This document shows, piece after piece, positions 1-9,685 of a stretch of DNA of 22,855 nt (position 1 is the first letter of the stretch; every line of letters begins with the position of its first letter). Origin of the DNA: Conoideocrella luteorostrata (taxonomy: Eukaryota > Ascomycota > Sordariomycetes > Hypocreales > Clavicipitaceae). The notes under the pieces were generated by a model that searched no databases, was not told where the DNA came from, and saw only the letters and a program-made list of their open reading frames with translations. The translations under genes and the position numbers were made by a program. Location of the stretch: the NCBI GenBank assembly GCA_032433595.1, contig JASWJB010000490.1:1-22855 (forward strand), given 5' to 3'.

Positions 1-935
1 TGGCAAATCAATCTCCCGTGCCGCACTTCCGATTGTTTTATTAGCCCCTCCCAGTACTTCCCTCCGTAGTTAGCAGGCGAGAGAATCTGTCTGTCCCCCC
101 ATGTCTCAGGTGCCTTACCCCCCCCTCCCCCCTGCTTCTCCCATGCTGCGCTTGCCCGCGCATCGGCTAAACATGCCGTGCAGAGACGGACCACGGCGGC
201 AAGACATGATATGATGACCCTGAAGATGACTCCCCCTCCTCCTTTCCTTTTTTACTGAGACATAGATAGAGCGGTATGGGGGAGAGAGGGGGAAGAGGGG
301 ACCGGAGACCGGGGATCGGAGGATTACGTGTACTGTTTTGTTGTTTACTGCTCCGTCCGTATGCTGGTAGCGGCAAGTAGAGTCGTTTGTTTGTCTCATT
401 CAGCAGCGCTAAACAAGTACACGTCGGGAGTACTAGTACGATGGGACTGGTTGTATCGTTACGTATGTGGGGGACACAATGCTTTGTGCGCTGTAAGACT
501 GGCTACTTCTTTCTTTTCTTATTTTGACGCATTTTCCTATGAGATGTGCATTTGTGTTACTTGTTGCTTATACCGACAAATATGTTACTGTGTCAGTGTC
601 GGGGTCTGCTCAGTTGGTCCATCTACGACAATGACTACATGTAACTGCAAATATAAGAGGCGAGACGCGACGCGACACGACATGTAGAGTTCCGTTTCAT
701 CTCCTGGTTAATCCGCGTAGCGTTGAATGAGGAAGCATCAAGAAACGAGGGAAAAACTAAGCATTATCCAGACGTTATTATTGATGTCTAATCCAAGATG
801 ATATCAAAGTTGGCTGCTCCCAAGGCGTCAGTTAGGGTGATGCTAAAAAACAAGGATCCCGCTGCTCATCTCTTCCATCTCCTTTAAACTAGTACTCTCC
901 TCAATCTAGCGTCTGTATGAACCGGCACTGACATT
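1..935. other. Left flank without a recognisable gene
   Basis: This is the 3' flank of the seven-helix membrane protein gene that ends at 936 on the minus strand. It contains a pyrimidine-rich run around 112-140, a purine-rich run around 277-306, and a short GACGC/GACAC-type repeat near 662-682. Open frames here are Cys- and aromatic-rich translations with no family resemblance and no splice-coherent continuation, so I do not call a gene. Part is presumably the 3' UTR of the minus-strand gene. Confidence 0.6.
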
Positions 936-2725
936 TCATATTCGAAATGGATTTTGGTCGGCTGTAATGCTTGTTCTGGTGTGCCCATACCCATCTTCGT
1001 ATGTGTCGCCAAAGCTCATTCGCCCTTCCTTAACAGCATAACAGTCTTGGTCTTTCGAGTTCCCAACTGGCCGACCCTGGGATTCGGAGGAACGTTCCGG
1101 CTCGACCTCACTTTGAATAGTTGTCGTGACGACTACACCTCCTCCACTAGCTCTATGCCCGACGACAGAGACATCGCTTTTGTTTGAAGATTGGGCTGTA
1201 TTAGGATGCAAGGAGTTGGACGGTATCGATGATGTCGACGAGTGCCCAGCGCAAGGGGTGAGCGGTGTGGTCGAGCTTTGTCCTTGGGCACCTCGGTTGT
1301 TGAAACCTGTACTCGACGTGGCTGCGCTGGAGGTGCCTGCATTGTCCTTGGACGTAACCCATTGAATAATCGCAGTTGAAAACAAGACTATACGCAACAT
1401 GGATATCGGTCAGTGGAGCGGGGCAGGAACTTGTGACGTGACATGCTTGCGTGCGAGTGATACTTACTATCACAGTTGCAACTCATCAGACAAATCCATC
1501 CCGGCTCCCCCCCAAGAGACATTAGGACGGAAAGGTTACTAATCTCATAGTTTGAGGTCCATGTTAGATTTACAGATAGAGATTTGCCACAATACTTACA
1601 TCATACTGCTTAAAAGCGTGCAGATGGCGCCGCAAAAGGTTCTAAACGAAATTGTTCTTAATCTTGCATTCGCCGCCGTGCGCGGCATATTCTTGAATGA
1701 ATATAACCCTATTGCAGTTTGTCAACTATCAGCATGATTGGGCTGCTCTAGTTACTGGAGTCAAATACCCAGACTTACGGCGTAAAGGAATGAGGAAAAT
1801 TATTGTAAGATATACATTTGCCACCGTGTCAAACGATATCAGAGGAACCATGGCCAAACCCCTCATGCCGATCATGCACTCTCCTCCCTCAAACCTGGCA
1901 ATACGACTGACGGGAACACTCATCAGTTTTGACCATAGCTGGTGCCAGCCGAGAGGAGAACCCATACAAGAAAAAGTTAAGAATGATTACTGCGGCGTAT
2001 ATTCCCAGCATCCCAACCGAGTTAAACATGTAGAGTCTCGATTTGGTCCGTTTCTTCGGGGAGCCTCGAATAATATGCTATAGTTCATAAGCTTTCTGTG
2101 TCTTAACAGCGTGAAGGTGGTTCCAGAGCTCAACGGACAGCTTTTTCAACCAGGAAAAGATAAATAAACTTCGACAAGATTAGCCCCGGTTGCTTCAGAT
2201 GCATCGAGCGGTCACTGGGGAGTCGAGAACATGGATTTTCTCACCATCTAGTAGGACTTGATTAGACATAACTAGGTATACCATTTCTCTGACGAGCCGC
2301 GATTAGGGTAACAACATACCTTGGAGGTCACGTAACACAAGATGCACAGCAAAATCGCGCTGTCACATATAGCCTGACTAGAATTAACCCCCAGTGTATG
2401 CTGCAGCAGTGCAGAAGCAAAGACGAAAAGGTACGAGTCGGTGTAGATGGCGAATACAACTAGCCAGAAGCGTCAGCCACAATCCTGCTCGATGTCGCAC
2501 CAAGTAACAGACGTACGCCATACGACCACGGGGAGACGGCTCCATGACCGTATTGCCAAGCACCTCTGCGCTGTAAGATATATGACGGTTAGTAAATGGA
2601 TCGCATCTCGTCCTTGCAAAAGATGAGTACGTACTCAGGAACGTAGTCAGGACGCTAGTCGACAAAAGCGACACAATCATGGCCATCACCTTCCCCGCAG
2701 TCGGAACCTGTTGCGCTGGTAACAT
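936..2725 (-). CDS. Fungal seven-transmembrane (GPCR-like topology) membrane protein, nine exons
   Basis: The model is complement(936..1387, 1468..1538, 1600..1708, 1779..1906, 1968..2077, 2139..2168, 2320..2459, 2517..2570, 2635..2725), 394 residues. Every junction keeps frame and uses GT-AG. The ATG at 2725 has a good context (CGCCATG). Hydrophobic segments fall near residues 14-30, 43-68, 80-104, 119-142, 159-183, 206-229 and 235-256, then a hydrophilic tail (257-394) rich in Ser, Thr and Gly. Short blocks such as YTDSYLFVFA, FLVEKAHIIRG, ANVYLTIIFLIPLR, LYSFKNMPRTAANARLRT and CDILFSTAIIQWVTSKDNAG resemble an uncharacterised family of ascomycete integral membrane proteins, as I recall it. 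Seven helices with a phosphorylatable tail suggest a sensor or receptor, but the ligand, orientation and G-protein coupling are unknown. Weak points are the 30-nt sixth-from-right exon with its GTCCGT donor, and the AAG acceptor at 2169. Confidence 0.88.
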
Positions 2726-3659
2726 GGCGGGCTCGAAGGCGATGTTCGGAACGGAAGCATGGACGAATCGTTTTGTCGCGATGACGCTTTATTGCAGGGG
2801 AGACAAATGGAGGAGCCGGCAGAGGTAAGCAGAGCAACGAAAGGAAATACAAAGGGAGAAAGCTGATTTTCGAGAACGCGGGGAAATCGAGAACTGACAA
2901 AGAGCCTTATTCAGGGAGACCGCTTTAGGTCGTTCCAACTCCCAAGAAGAAGAAGAAAATGCGACAAGACGGGACTCAGAAGAGCCCACAAAGATAACAA
3001 ACTGACAACTGGCATAGACCGATACCATACTTAGTGATATGCGATGAGGAGAAGAGAGGGGTGCCTTTCTCGTCATGCTGTAGCATTGAGGAAGGAGCAA
3101 GGGGATCCGTATCAGATGGGCTGGGACGTTGAAGCTTGTTTTGATGGGGGACAAATGTATCCGATTTGCGGTAACTGTGAGCGTTTGGGTGAACATGCAG
3201 TGTGTACATGCATGTGCTTCTTATAACGACTACACGCAGTCTGTAGCTGTCACTGGGTATGTGTCTAGACATCACAACATCCTCGGTCAACGGCATATCG
3301 CACGTCGCTCTAGCTGTTGGCAGTTTCCCAGAGGCCTTCACCGTAACGCTGCACAATCAACCCATCTCATGCGGTCATTTCCACCTCCCATAAATGCCAT
3401 ACAAATACACACAAACACACACGCACGCCGCGGCATTGAAAGAAAACTTGTCGTATTATTTGGTGTATATATTATTACCGATTTGTAGCGCCATGCGATG
3501 CTTTCAATCCGATCCTCCATGGAGGTAAGCAAGTAAGCCCTAACCTAACGCCAAGAATTCTCCTCAAGGGCCTGTTTCCGACTTTGTTCCATATCGTGTC
3601 ATTGTTGTTTCCATAATCATCAGTGCTCATTTCTATCGCGTAGGATACATGCCAGTTCC
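2726..3659. promoter_or_regulatory. Spacer: 5' leader/promoter of the membrane protein gene and 3' flank of the RING gene
   Basis: The roughly 930-nt gap separates two minus-strand genes in tandem. On the coding strand it should contain the 3' UTR of the RING ligase and the promoter and leader of the seven-helix protein. A GAAGAAGAAGAAA run lies at about 2945-2957 and CA-rich simple sequence at 3404-3425. Overlapping open frames on both strands here lack family resemblance, and I treat them as chance. Confidence 0.5.
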
Positions 3660-5388
3660 CTAGTTCGCAGACTGAGCTCTTGTACGAACCCTAAACTTGT
3701 CCTTCAGCTTATCCGTCAAACGGGCTGCCTGAGGGCGATCCGTCACCCCAGCCCCTTGCACCGCAGATTCCTGCACACCAGCATCCTGCGTGCGAGACTG
3801 AGCCCGCATCTGGCGAAGGGCTTCGATACGTTCTTCGACTGGGGCATGGCGAAGACGATTGACGTCAAAGAGGCGACTGAACCGGTTTCCAGTGGGCCCA
3901 TGTGTGCTGTCGCCATCCTCCCCTTCGAGAATAAGTGGAGGGGCCAGACTTTCGTTCTGTTCGAAGGCTATATTGTTGTTGGTCTGATCGGGACGAAGAT
4001 CGAGGCGGCTGCGGCGGGTGTCAGAAAGCTGGATGATGAAGAAATGTAGCAGAACTGTTGAGGAAACTCACCATAAGGGACACGTTCCAGAAACATTGAC
4101 GAGCCATGGGTCAACGCAATGAGGGTGGAATTGGTGATTACAGGGCAATACTCTCACATCCTCGCCAACTCTAAAATCCTCTGTACAAATGGAACACCCC
4201 AAATGACCTTCGTTGTCGGAAGGCTCTTCGGCAGCACCCTCACCTCCGGTCACTTGAGGACTCTTCATTGAAGGCTGCTGCTCCTCAGCACTCCTCCGAG
4301 GAGCGGCGGCGAAATCCCTAGCGGCGGCTGCCGCCGTCTTGGCCTCTGTGGGTTGATCTTCGCTTGACTGGGCTGTGCTCCTCTGCACCGCTGCGGCATC
4401 GCGTACATCGGTCGCAGCAGGGTCAAGCTCAAGCTCTGGATCATGCTTCACTGGCTGCTGATTGCCAAACTTGACAATGGGAATGGTATCCAACACGGCA
4501 CGAGCCAATCCCTTGGCTCTACTCTGTCGAGGTCGTCCGCCAAATCCTCCTCGCGGCCCGTACCTCTCAGGATACCGGTGTGCTCGAATGGCGCCGGTCG
4601 CAATAATGACCAGAAACAGCAGGGTAATTATACCCGTGATACTGTATAATATGCTCATTGCAACAGCCGAATTGTTCCCACCACCGCTATTCGATCCGGT
4701 ATCGTCACTTTTGTGACCCGTAGAGTCGGTAATATTAGCAGAAACCGAATGAACCGCCTGTGTACCGTTTAGATACGTCAAAACTCTCCCGGCTTCTCCA
4801 GCATCGGCCATAGACAGAATGCTCGAGTAGGGTGGAACCGCGTCGTCCTTGAACAAGCAAATGTTTTTGTCGGTCGAATACAAGACGATAGCTGTCAAAT
4901 TTGCCTTCATAAGCCTGCTGAGCATCTTATCGGGGGTGATGAATCCGTCTGATGATGACGGGTCGCAGGATAAATAGGCAATGGTTTGATCGCCTCGCAA
5001 GTCGTTATAGGTGGATATATTCGCCGCTTTGAGTTCGCCCTTGAGAAGAAAGGCCTGTAAAACAAGTAAAAGCAATCAGCAAAATCCTCCTGTGAATCCC
5101 GAGATGCTTATCCACCCGGTCTGCATGTCAAGAACTCACCCCATGAGCAGGAGCAGACACATTCAGCCCAATGCTCTTGGTCAGCGGAATCACCGTGAAT
5201 TGCACACCCACCCGGCCTCCGGGTTGCGGTGTCAGCTCCATAGTCAGTGAAAAAGGCTTCGCCCATTTCGGAACATCTTGAGTTGCCTCTATAAAGACGG
5301 CAGTATCATCCTGCGCAGAGACTAGGCACGTAGCCAGCAGTACATATGCGAGCAGGACAGAGTAAAACCCGCCCCCGAGGCCAGCCAT
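3660..5388 (-). CDS. PA-TM-RING type RING-H2 E3 ubiquitin-protein ligase
   Basis: The model is complement(3660..4008, 4072..5054, 5140..5388), 526 residues. It is a predicted endomembrane E3 ligase that would pass ubiquitin from an E2 to membrane or lumenal-pathway substrates. The N-terminus is a signal peptide (residues 1-25, hydrophobic core [12 protein letters not shown]). A lumenal, protease-associated-like region with several N-glycosylation sequons follows to about residue 205, then a single membrane helix (about 215-237), a basic stop-transfer stretch and an Ala/Glu-rich linker. The RING-H2 has ligands C370, C373, C388, H390, H393, C396, C408 and C411, spaced C-x2-C-x14-C-x-H-x2-H-x2-C-x11-C-x2-C. 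Introns are 5139-5055 and 4071-4009; the second splits the C411 codon. I chose the ATG at 5388 (CAACAATGG context) because it puts the signal peptide first. An in-frame ATG at 5454 would add 22 basic residues. The substrate is unknown. Confidence 0.9.
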
Positions 5389-5424
5389 TGTTGCCACCTG
5401 TGATTTCGTTGAAATGATACGGCC

Positions 5425-5463
5425 GCTCTTCACTCTTCTCTCTTCTCTCTTCACTCTTCACCT
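5425..5463 (-). repeat. GAAGAG(T)-type purine repeat in the RING gene leader
   Basis: On the coding strand this is an imperfect repeat of GAAGAGT and GAAGAGA, lying about 37-75 nt before the chosen ATG. Such purine/pyrimidine tracts are common in fungal core promoters and leaders. It encodes the basic, Arg/Glu-rich start of the alternative upstream reading frame, which is why I do not favour that longer N-terminus. Confidence 0.6.
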
Positions 5464-6593
5464 TCAAACCGGGCAGTACGAGTGGCAGAGGTTGTTGCAG
5501 GAGGCCCTTCTCTTGTCCGGGCTCGACCTTTTTGACCACGGGCCGATCGTGAGGTCAAATCAATAGAGGCAGCGACCGGTCATCTGGACAGGTGCTCAAT
5601 TCGAGGGAGGAGACATTTGCCGCTATGCGACTGGAATCGCAGCCAGCATTGACGCAAAGAAGATTGTCGTCGGTGAGAAGCAACAAGAGAGGTGGATGAA
5701 ATGGAATGCTGCGCATGAAGGGGCGGCGGGACGATGAGAAGTCCAGGAGTGTTGCGCCGTGGACATGGCATAAACATGACCTGCAGGACGGCGGCGACGT
5801 CGGCAGCCGAAGTGGCGGATTAGTGGTGGATTTGGCGGTGGATTTAGTGGTGGACGGGCTCGTCGACGAGCGCTGAATGGCGCCAGTGATTGGCCAACTG
5901 CTCCGAGGGGGACGAACTACCAGTTGCCCAGACAGGCAGGCACGGAACTGGCACAAACATAACTAACTAATCGTCATTCTTTCCATTTACAATGGTAGAG
6001 TGACCGTCCCGGAGAGACTACGGAGTACTCAAGCACAGTCACGTAGCTACTGGTCCCGAATACAGAGTACTCCGTACTCCGAACTCTGCCCTTCGTGGCA
6101 ATTGAACACGCCATGGATGTTCGCCCGTCATCAAACTGTAGCGCCCGTCTCAGCCACCATCACAGCGGCTTCCGTACTCCTCCATCCATTCGACAGACAC
6201 GACCAACGAATTTGAGGTATCACAATACGCCACCACAGCACACTCGAGCATACCCTAGTACAACCACATTTGGCCATTTGTACGACTTCGTACTCCGTGC
6301 TCCCTGCATACTGTTCATGCGTGCTCCTTACTCGGTAGATATCAGGACAAGCCTCCACCCGCCCGCGTGGCCGCGCCGCGTCGTCAACGGTCCGTCGGTG
6401 CCGCAAAACAAGGTCTTGGTGTTCCCCAACGCAGCTTGGCCAGCTCCACCCCTGAAGAGACCATCACCCAACCACACGTGAGCCACTTCCCGGCCTGCCG
6501 GCCTGCCTGCCTCTCATCACATCGCATCCGTAACTGACTACTCGGTAGTTAGTTACTGAGCACTCCCTACGAAGTATTTAATTAACTGCGGAG

Positions 6594-6609
6594 TACTCCG
6601 TACGGAGTA
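6594..6609. repeat. Perfect 16-bp palindrome made of two inverted TACGGAGTA copies
   Basis: TACTCCGTACGGAGTA reads the same on both strands. It overlaps a second perfect palindrome, CGGAGTACTCCG, at 6589-6600. Together they form a 21-bp chain of alternating half-sites. It sits about 1.2 kb upstream of the RING gene start, in noncoding DNA. It could be a binding site for a dimeric factor (CGG...CCG triplets are typical of Zn2Cys6 sites) or the centre of a small repeat element; the sequence alone does not decide. Confidence 0.75.
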
Positions 6610-7381
6610 GCTCATTGTAGTATTTACACCGTACCGCACTCCGTACTCCCTACAGTTCCATTTGCTGAGTCCATTCCGCTTCACTTGCGTCTGAGATGGG
6701 ACGAAGCTCTCACATTGATGATACACACGCCCCTTTCCATCAGTCAGCCAGTCAGCTCCGCGCCGTTTGATATCCCTTGCCCTGTCAATCATGACCAATC
6801 GCGAAATTCGACACGTGGACCACTGACACTCGATACGTGCGGTTCGACATGTTCATGCGATCTTGGAAATCTGCTGCACTGCACTGCGCTGCACGGTAGT
6901 AACTGCTCTCGGGAGTCCATCCCGGATCCGAATGTCGAATGTCAACTCAACCATCCAAACTCCCCATCCATCGTTTGCGACAGGCTGCCCACTTCCCTAG
7001 ATGCCGACTACTCTGCATGCTGTAAAAACATAATCAACTGATTGATTGGATTTGTGAACTTCATATATAGAAGATTCCTCGACAAGTCCCAAACATCGCA
7101 ACGGAAACCCTGCCACTCATCGCTGGTTCCGCACCCCTGTACTATGTTTAGCAGGTGAAACTCGTCTAGTTTGTCCGAAGGTGCTAGTAAGACTGCATGA
7201 ACGTTGCAAAGAACTTTTTTTTAGTGCCTAGATCGTCTCGATCCCCCAAGTACTGGGGTCTTGGTGGCAGTATCAAGCTTGAATATAGAACGTCGGCCTG
7301 TGACGAACCTTGAAAACACGTGGAGTCAGTCATAATATACTCTGAACTTGAGTCTCACTTTTTGCTGTTACAAGCTGCTTA

Positions 7382-7393
7382 CCCCCCCCCCCC
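7382..7393 (+). repeat. C12 homopolymer
   Basis: Twelve consecutive C residues lie in noncoding DNA, an unstable tract that is also prone to sequencing or assembly length error. Confidence 0.8.
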
Positions 7394-8137
7394 TCACAGG
7401 ACAGCTCTTCGGAAGCATGATTGCCGAGTAAAGTTCCCGAACAGGACAATCATCTGTATCGTACGCCAGGCGGTCGATGCTTGAGCTTGGCTTGATGCTG
7501 GAACTGGCTTCTCCCATCATGTACCGCGTACCGAGTTCCGAGTATATGCCATATTGTACGCATTGCGCTCTAGCATGTGGCGAGCAGGCCCACGATTTGC
7601 CGAAACTTTGTTGGACACTCTCGTAAACTCCATCTCATTGCTTGGCGATGCCTCGGCAAGTTTGGCTGCACTCAACATGGCCATCTCCAACCCCGGGCTA
7701 GCGAGCTGGCCGGCTGTGTTTAGCTTGACGTTTGATTTTCCAAACCCCTTTTGTAGATTGGCCTTGATTCATGCAGATTTTCATGTGGATGGAACGGTGT
7801 GCGGGACTGAAGATCGTGACTTAACAACAGCGCTCTGAGTACTTACTCCCATTATTCCTACTTTCTAGGTATGTAGCTACCAAGTAGCTGTTCTAATGGA
7901 GTAGCTGAAACGGGGTAAAGTCTTACTTAGCTATGTATAGTTGCCTACCAGATGGACTAGGTGAGTCTAAAAGTTTTGAACCGAGGTTCGCAAACGGGTT
8001 TCACCAGCCTCATAATCGTTACAAGTAAACGGTATTAGAACGGAGGTCATAATGCTTATATGGATGAATGAATGTCGATCCAATCATGCAATTTGAGCAC
8101 CAGTATGGTATCTGTGACTCGTTTCCGACGTTTCTGA

Positions 8138-9445
8138 TTAGATCTCTTCCATATCCTCCAGGTCATCCATTGGAGGAAAATCGCCGATTTCTACCCGTTC
8201 CGGGCGAACAAACACGCCATGCTTCATTGGCGATGGCTCTCCCCAATACCTGTTGCCGTCAATGCTGCCATCGTTCTTGCCAACAGGTTCGTCTAATTGG
8301 ACACCCACCCATAGCCCGATTCCGTTTGGAATATCTTTGACCTCGCCTACATATTTGACGACCCCTCGCCGGGTGTCCTCGCCGCCGACACGACATCGCT
8401 TACCGACTTGGATGCCACGCTGGCGCACTTCCTGTTCCAGAGCTTCCAACCTCGCTTTCTCAAGGCTTGGTGCGCTGGGGTCAAATCGACCCAGTTTCTG
8501 TGCCTTCTTCCACGCCAAAACGGAGTCCGTCTTCTTCTCGTACTCCTGCTCGGGCATCACATACTTGTCGACGCCAGATGTGTCGGTGTAATTGGGCCTT
8601 GCGCTGGGAGGTCGGGTATCCCCTACCTGTCAAATGAACACGAATCATGTTAGCTTTTGTTTCTCATCCTAAATTTGAGTTTTACGCGGTCTTGTCAATC
8701 TAGAGCTGAACAGTAAGCGACTTAATCCCCATAAACAAGGCGGCACCGAATATGCGACATGCCGACGTGCAACGGAAATAAAGATGTGTCGGGGTAAGTA
8801 AGACGACGTGATTAGATACAAGCGAGATGATGAGCGAGTCCGCGACGGCCCCCAAACAGCACAATAGCACTCCGTCATCGGCTTTCTTTCTTTCTTTCTT
8901 TTTTTTATTATTTTATTATCTTTTTTTTTTCCGGTTTGGCGTCTCTCTGTACAGCGGTGTGATTTCATGCGAGGTTGTTACGGTGAGACAGTGTTGTGAC
9001 GCATTTGGGGAGGGGTCACAGACGACACAGACCAGATTTAGATAAAGAGGAGAGGGGAAGAAGAGAGACAGAGCCTTGTCCAGAGCGATCGGTTGCTTGT
9101 CCGCTCAATGGCGCTGTTCTGATTCACAGGTTCCTTTTCTTTCATAATCTCACGCAGGGCCTGGTCCTTGACTGGTTGACTCATGAAAGCTGAACTAAGA
9201 CTTACGTGCAGCTCGGCGAAGGGTGCCAGGGGAAAGCGGGATAGCTGGGTACTGTCCTCATCTGCGGCTTCGACGGGGATTGCATCCGAACCCGTTGACG
9301 TTTTGAGACTGAGTTTTTGTGCCGATGGAGGGATGCCCGTAATAGGCTCAAGCTTTGCCTTGAGGGTGCTGATGGACCACGACGGAGTGATGCGCCGCTC
9401 GGACGCAGAGTTCTCTGAAATAACCTGCAGAGAAATATCGGCCAT
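8138..9445 (-). CDS. ALF1: Tubulin-folding cofactor B (Alf1/TBCB), CAP-Gly protein
   Basis: The model is complement(8138..8626, 9206..9445), 242 residues, close to the usual 240-255 of the family. Cofactor B binds alpha-tubulin released from the chaperonin and hands it to cofactor E in the cytosolic tubulin-assembly pathway. Residues 1-80 form the ubiquitin-like domain. Residues 81-130 carry the family linker, including PPSARPNY and the SVLAWKKAQKLGRFDP block. A short coiled coil covers about 132-152, and the CAP-Gly domain spans 155-225 with the diagnostic GKNDG at 196-200 and RYW at 206-208. The acidic tail ends MEEI, like the C-terminal acidic motif that family members use to engage cofactor E. 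The splice is phase 0 between H80 and V81 (donor GTAAGT at 9205, acceptor ACAG at 8627). The start ATG at 9445 is in AAAGATGG context. The single intron is very long for this genome (579 nt). Confidence 0.95.
8627..9205 (-). other. 579-nt intron of the cofactor B gene
   Basis: Clean GTAAGT donor and TTTGACAG acceptor bracket the intron, and joining across it restores the expected family sequence without gap, so no middle exon is needed. It is four to ten times longer than every other intron in the window. On the plus strand it contains a TTTC/T-rich tract at 8883-8930. Confidence 0.8.
8883..8930 (+). repeat. (CTTT)n / poly-T low-complexity tract inside an intron
   Basis: Several CTTT units run into T8, ATTATTTTATTATC and T10 stretches. 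On the transcribed strand of the cofactor B gene this is A-rich, so it does not act as a polypyrimidine tract for that intron. Confidence 0.7.
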
Positions 9446-9658
9446 CTTTGATCGAAAAGGGGTGTTTGATGGAGCTGTTCGTCGAGTCTAAGAGACAAAT
9501 GAAAGTGAAAATTGAATGCTTTTGTCAGACTTCGTTTTGCGGTCTGTGGTCGTCTCGGGATTATTACTGATTAAAATGCGAGCGTGTTTTTTTTTTTGCC
9601 AAGCGGAAGAGGAGACGAGCCGAGACGTTTGTTGCAGCTTATGCGCTGCTGCAAAATA

Positions 9659-9685
9659 GGGCCATTTGGGCCATTTGGGCCATTT
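9659..9685 (+). repeat. Tandem repeat, 3 x GGGCCATTT
   Basis: Three perfect 9-nt units lie about 215 nt upstream of the cofactor B ATG, so within its likely promoter or leader. On the coding strand the unit reads AAATGGCCC, which places three ATGG strings in the region ahead of the true start. Confidence 0.85.

Larger units (their letters stand above)
5389..8137. other. 2.75-kb gene-poor spacer with palindromic TACGGAGTA copies
   Basis: This is the region upstream of the minus-strand RING gene and downstream of the tubulin cofactor gene. The part next to the RING ATG (5425-5463) is a CTTCT/GAAGA-type low-complexity tract and is probably leader or promoter. A GTGGATTTRGYG-like imperfect repeat lies at about 5819-5860. 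Between 6019 and 6650 there are four exact copies of TACGGAGTA or its complement plus near copies. A 12-base C run is at 7382-7393. I see no gene with domain support; the longest plausible small frame (7575-7838, plus, 87 codons) is discussed under rejected items. Confidence 0.55.

Noticed and set aside
936..1400. Apparent stand-alone secreted Ser/Thr-rich protein of 154 residues starting at 1400 on the minus strand.
   Set aside because: The hydrophobic start is helix 7 of the seven-helix protein; a TATAG acceptor at 1388 joins it in frame to the upstream exons, so the apparent ATG lies in an intron.
5555..5956. Minus-strand Ser/Thr/Pro-rich frame upstream of the RING gene.
   Set aside because: The repetitive translation derives from the GTGGATTT-type simple repeat and has no domain or splice support.
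7575..7838. Plus-strand ATG frame of 87 codons (starts MWRAGPRFAE) in the 5.4-8.1 kb spacer.
   Set aside because: No recognised domain, no splice partner, no promoter signal and an open frame on the opposite strand as well; chance is the simplest reading, though a small orphan gene cannot be excluded.
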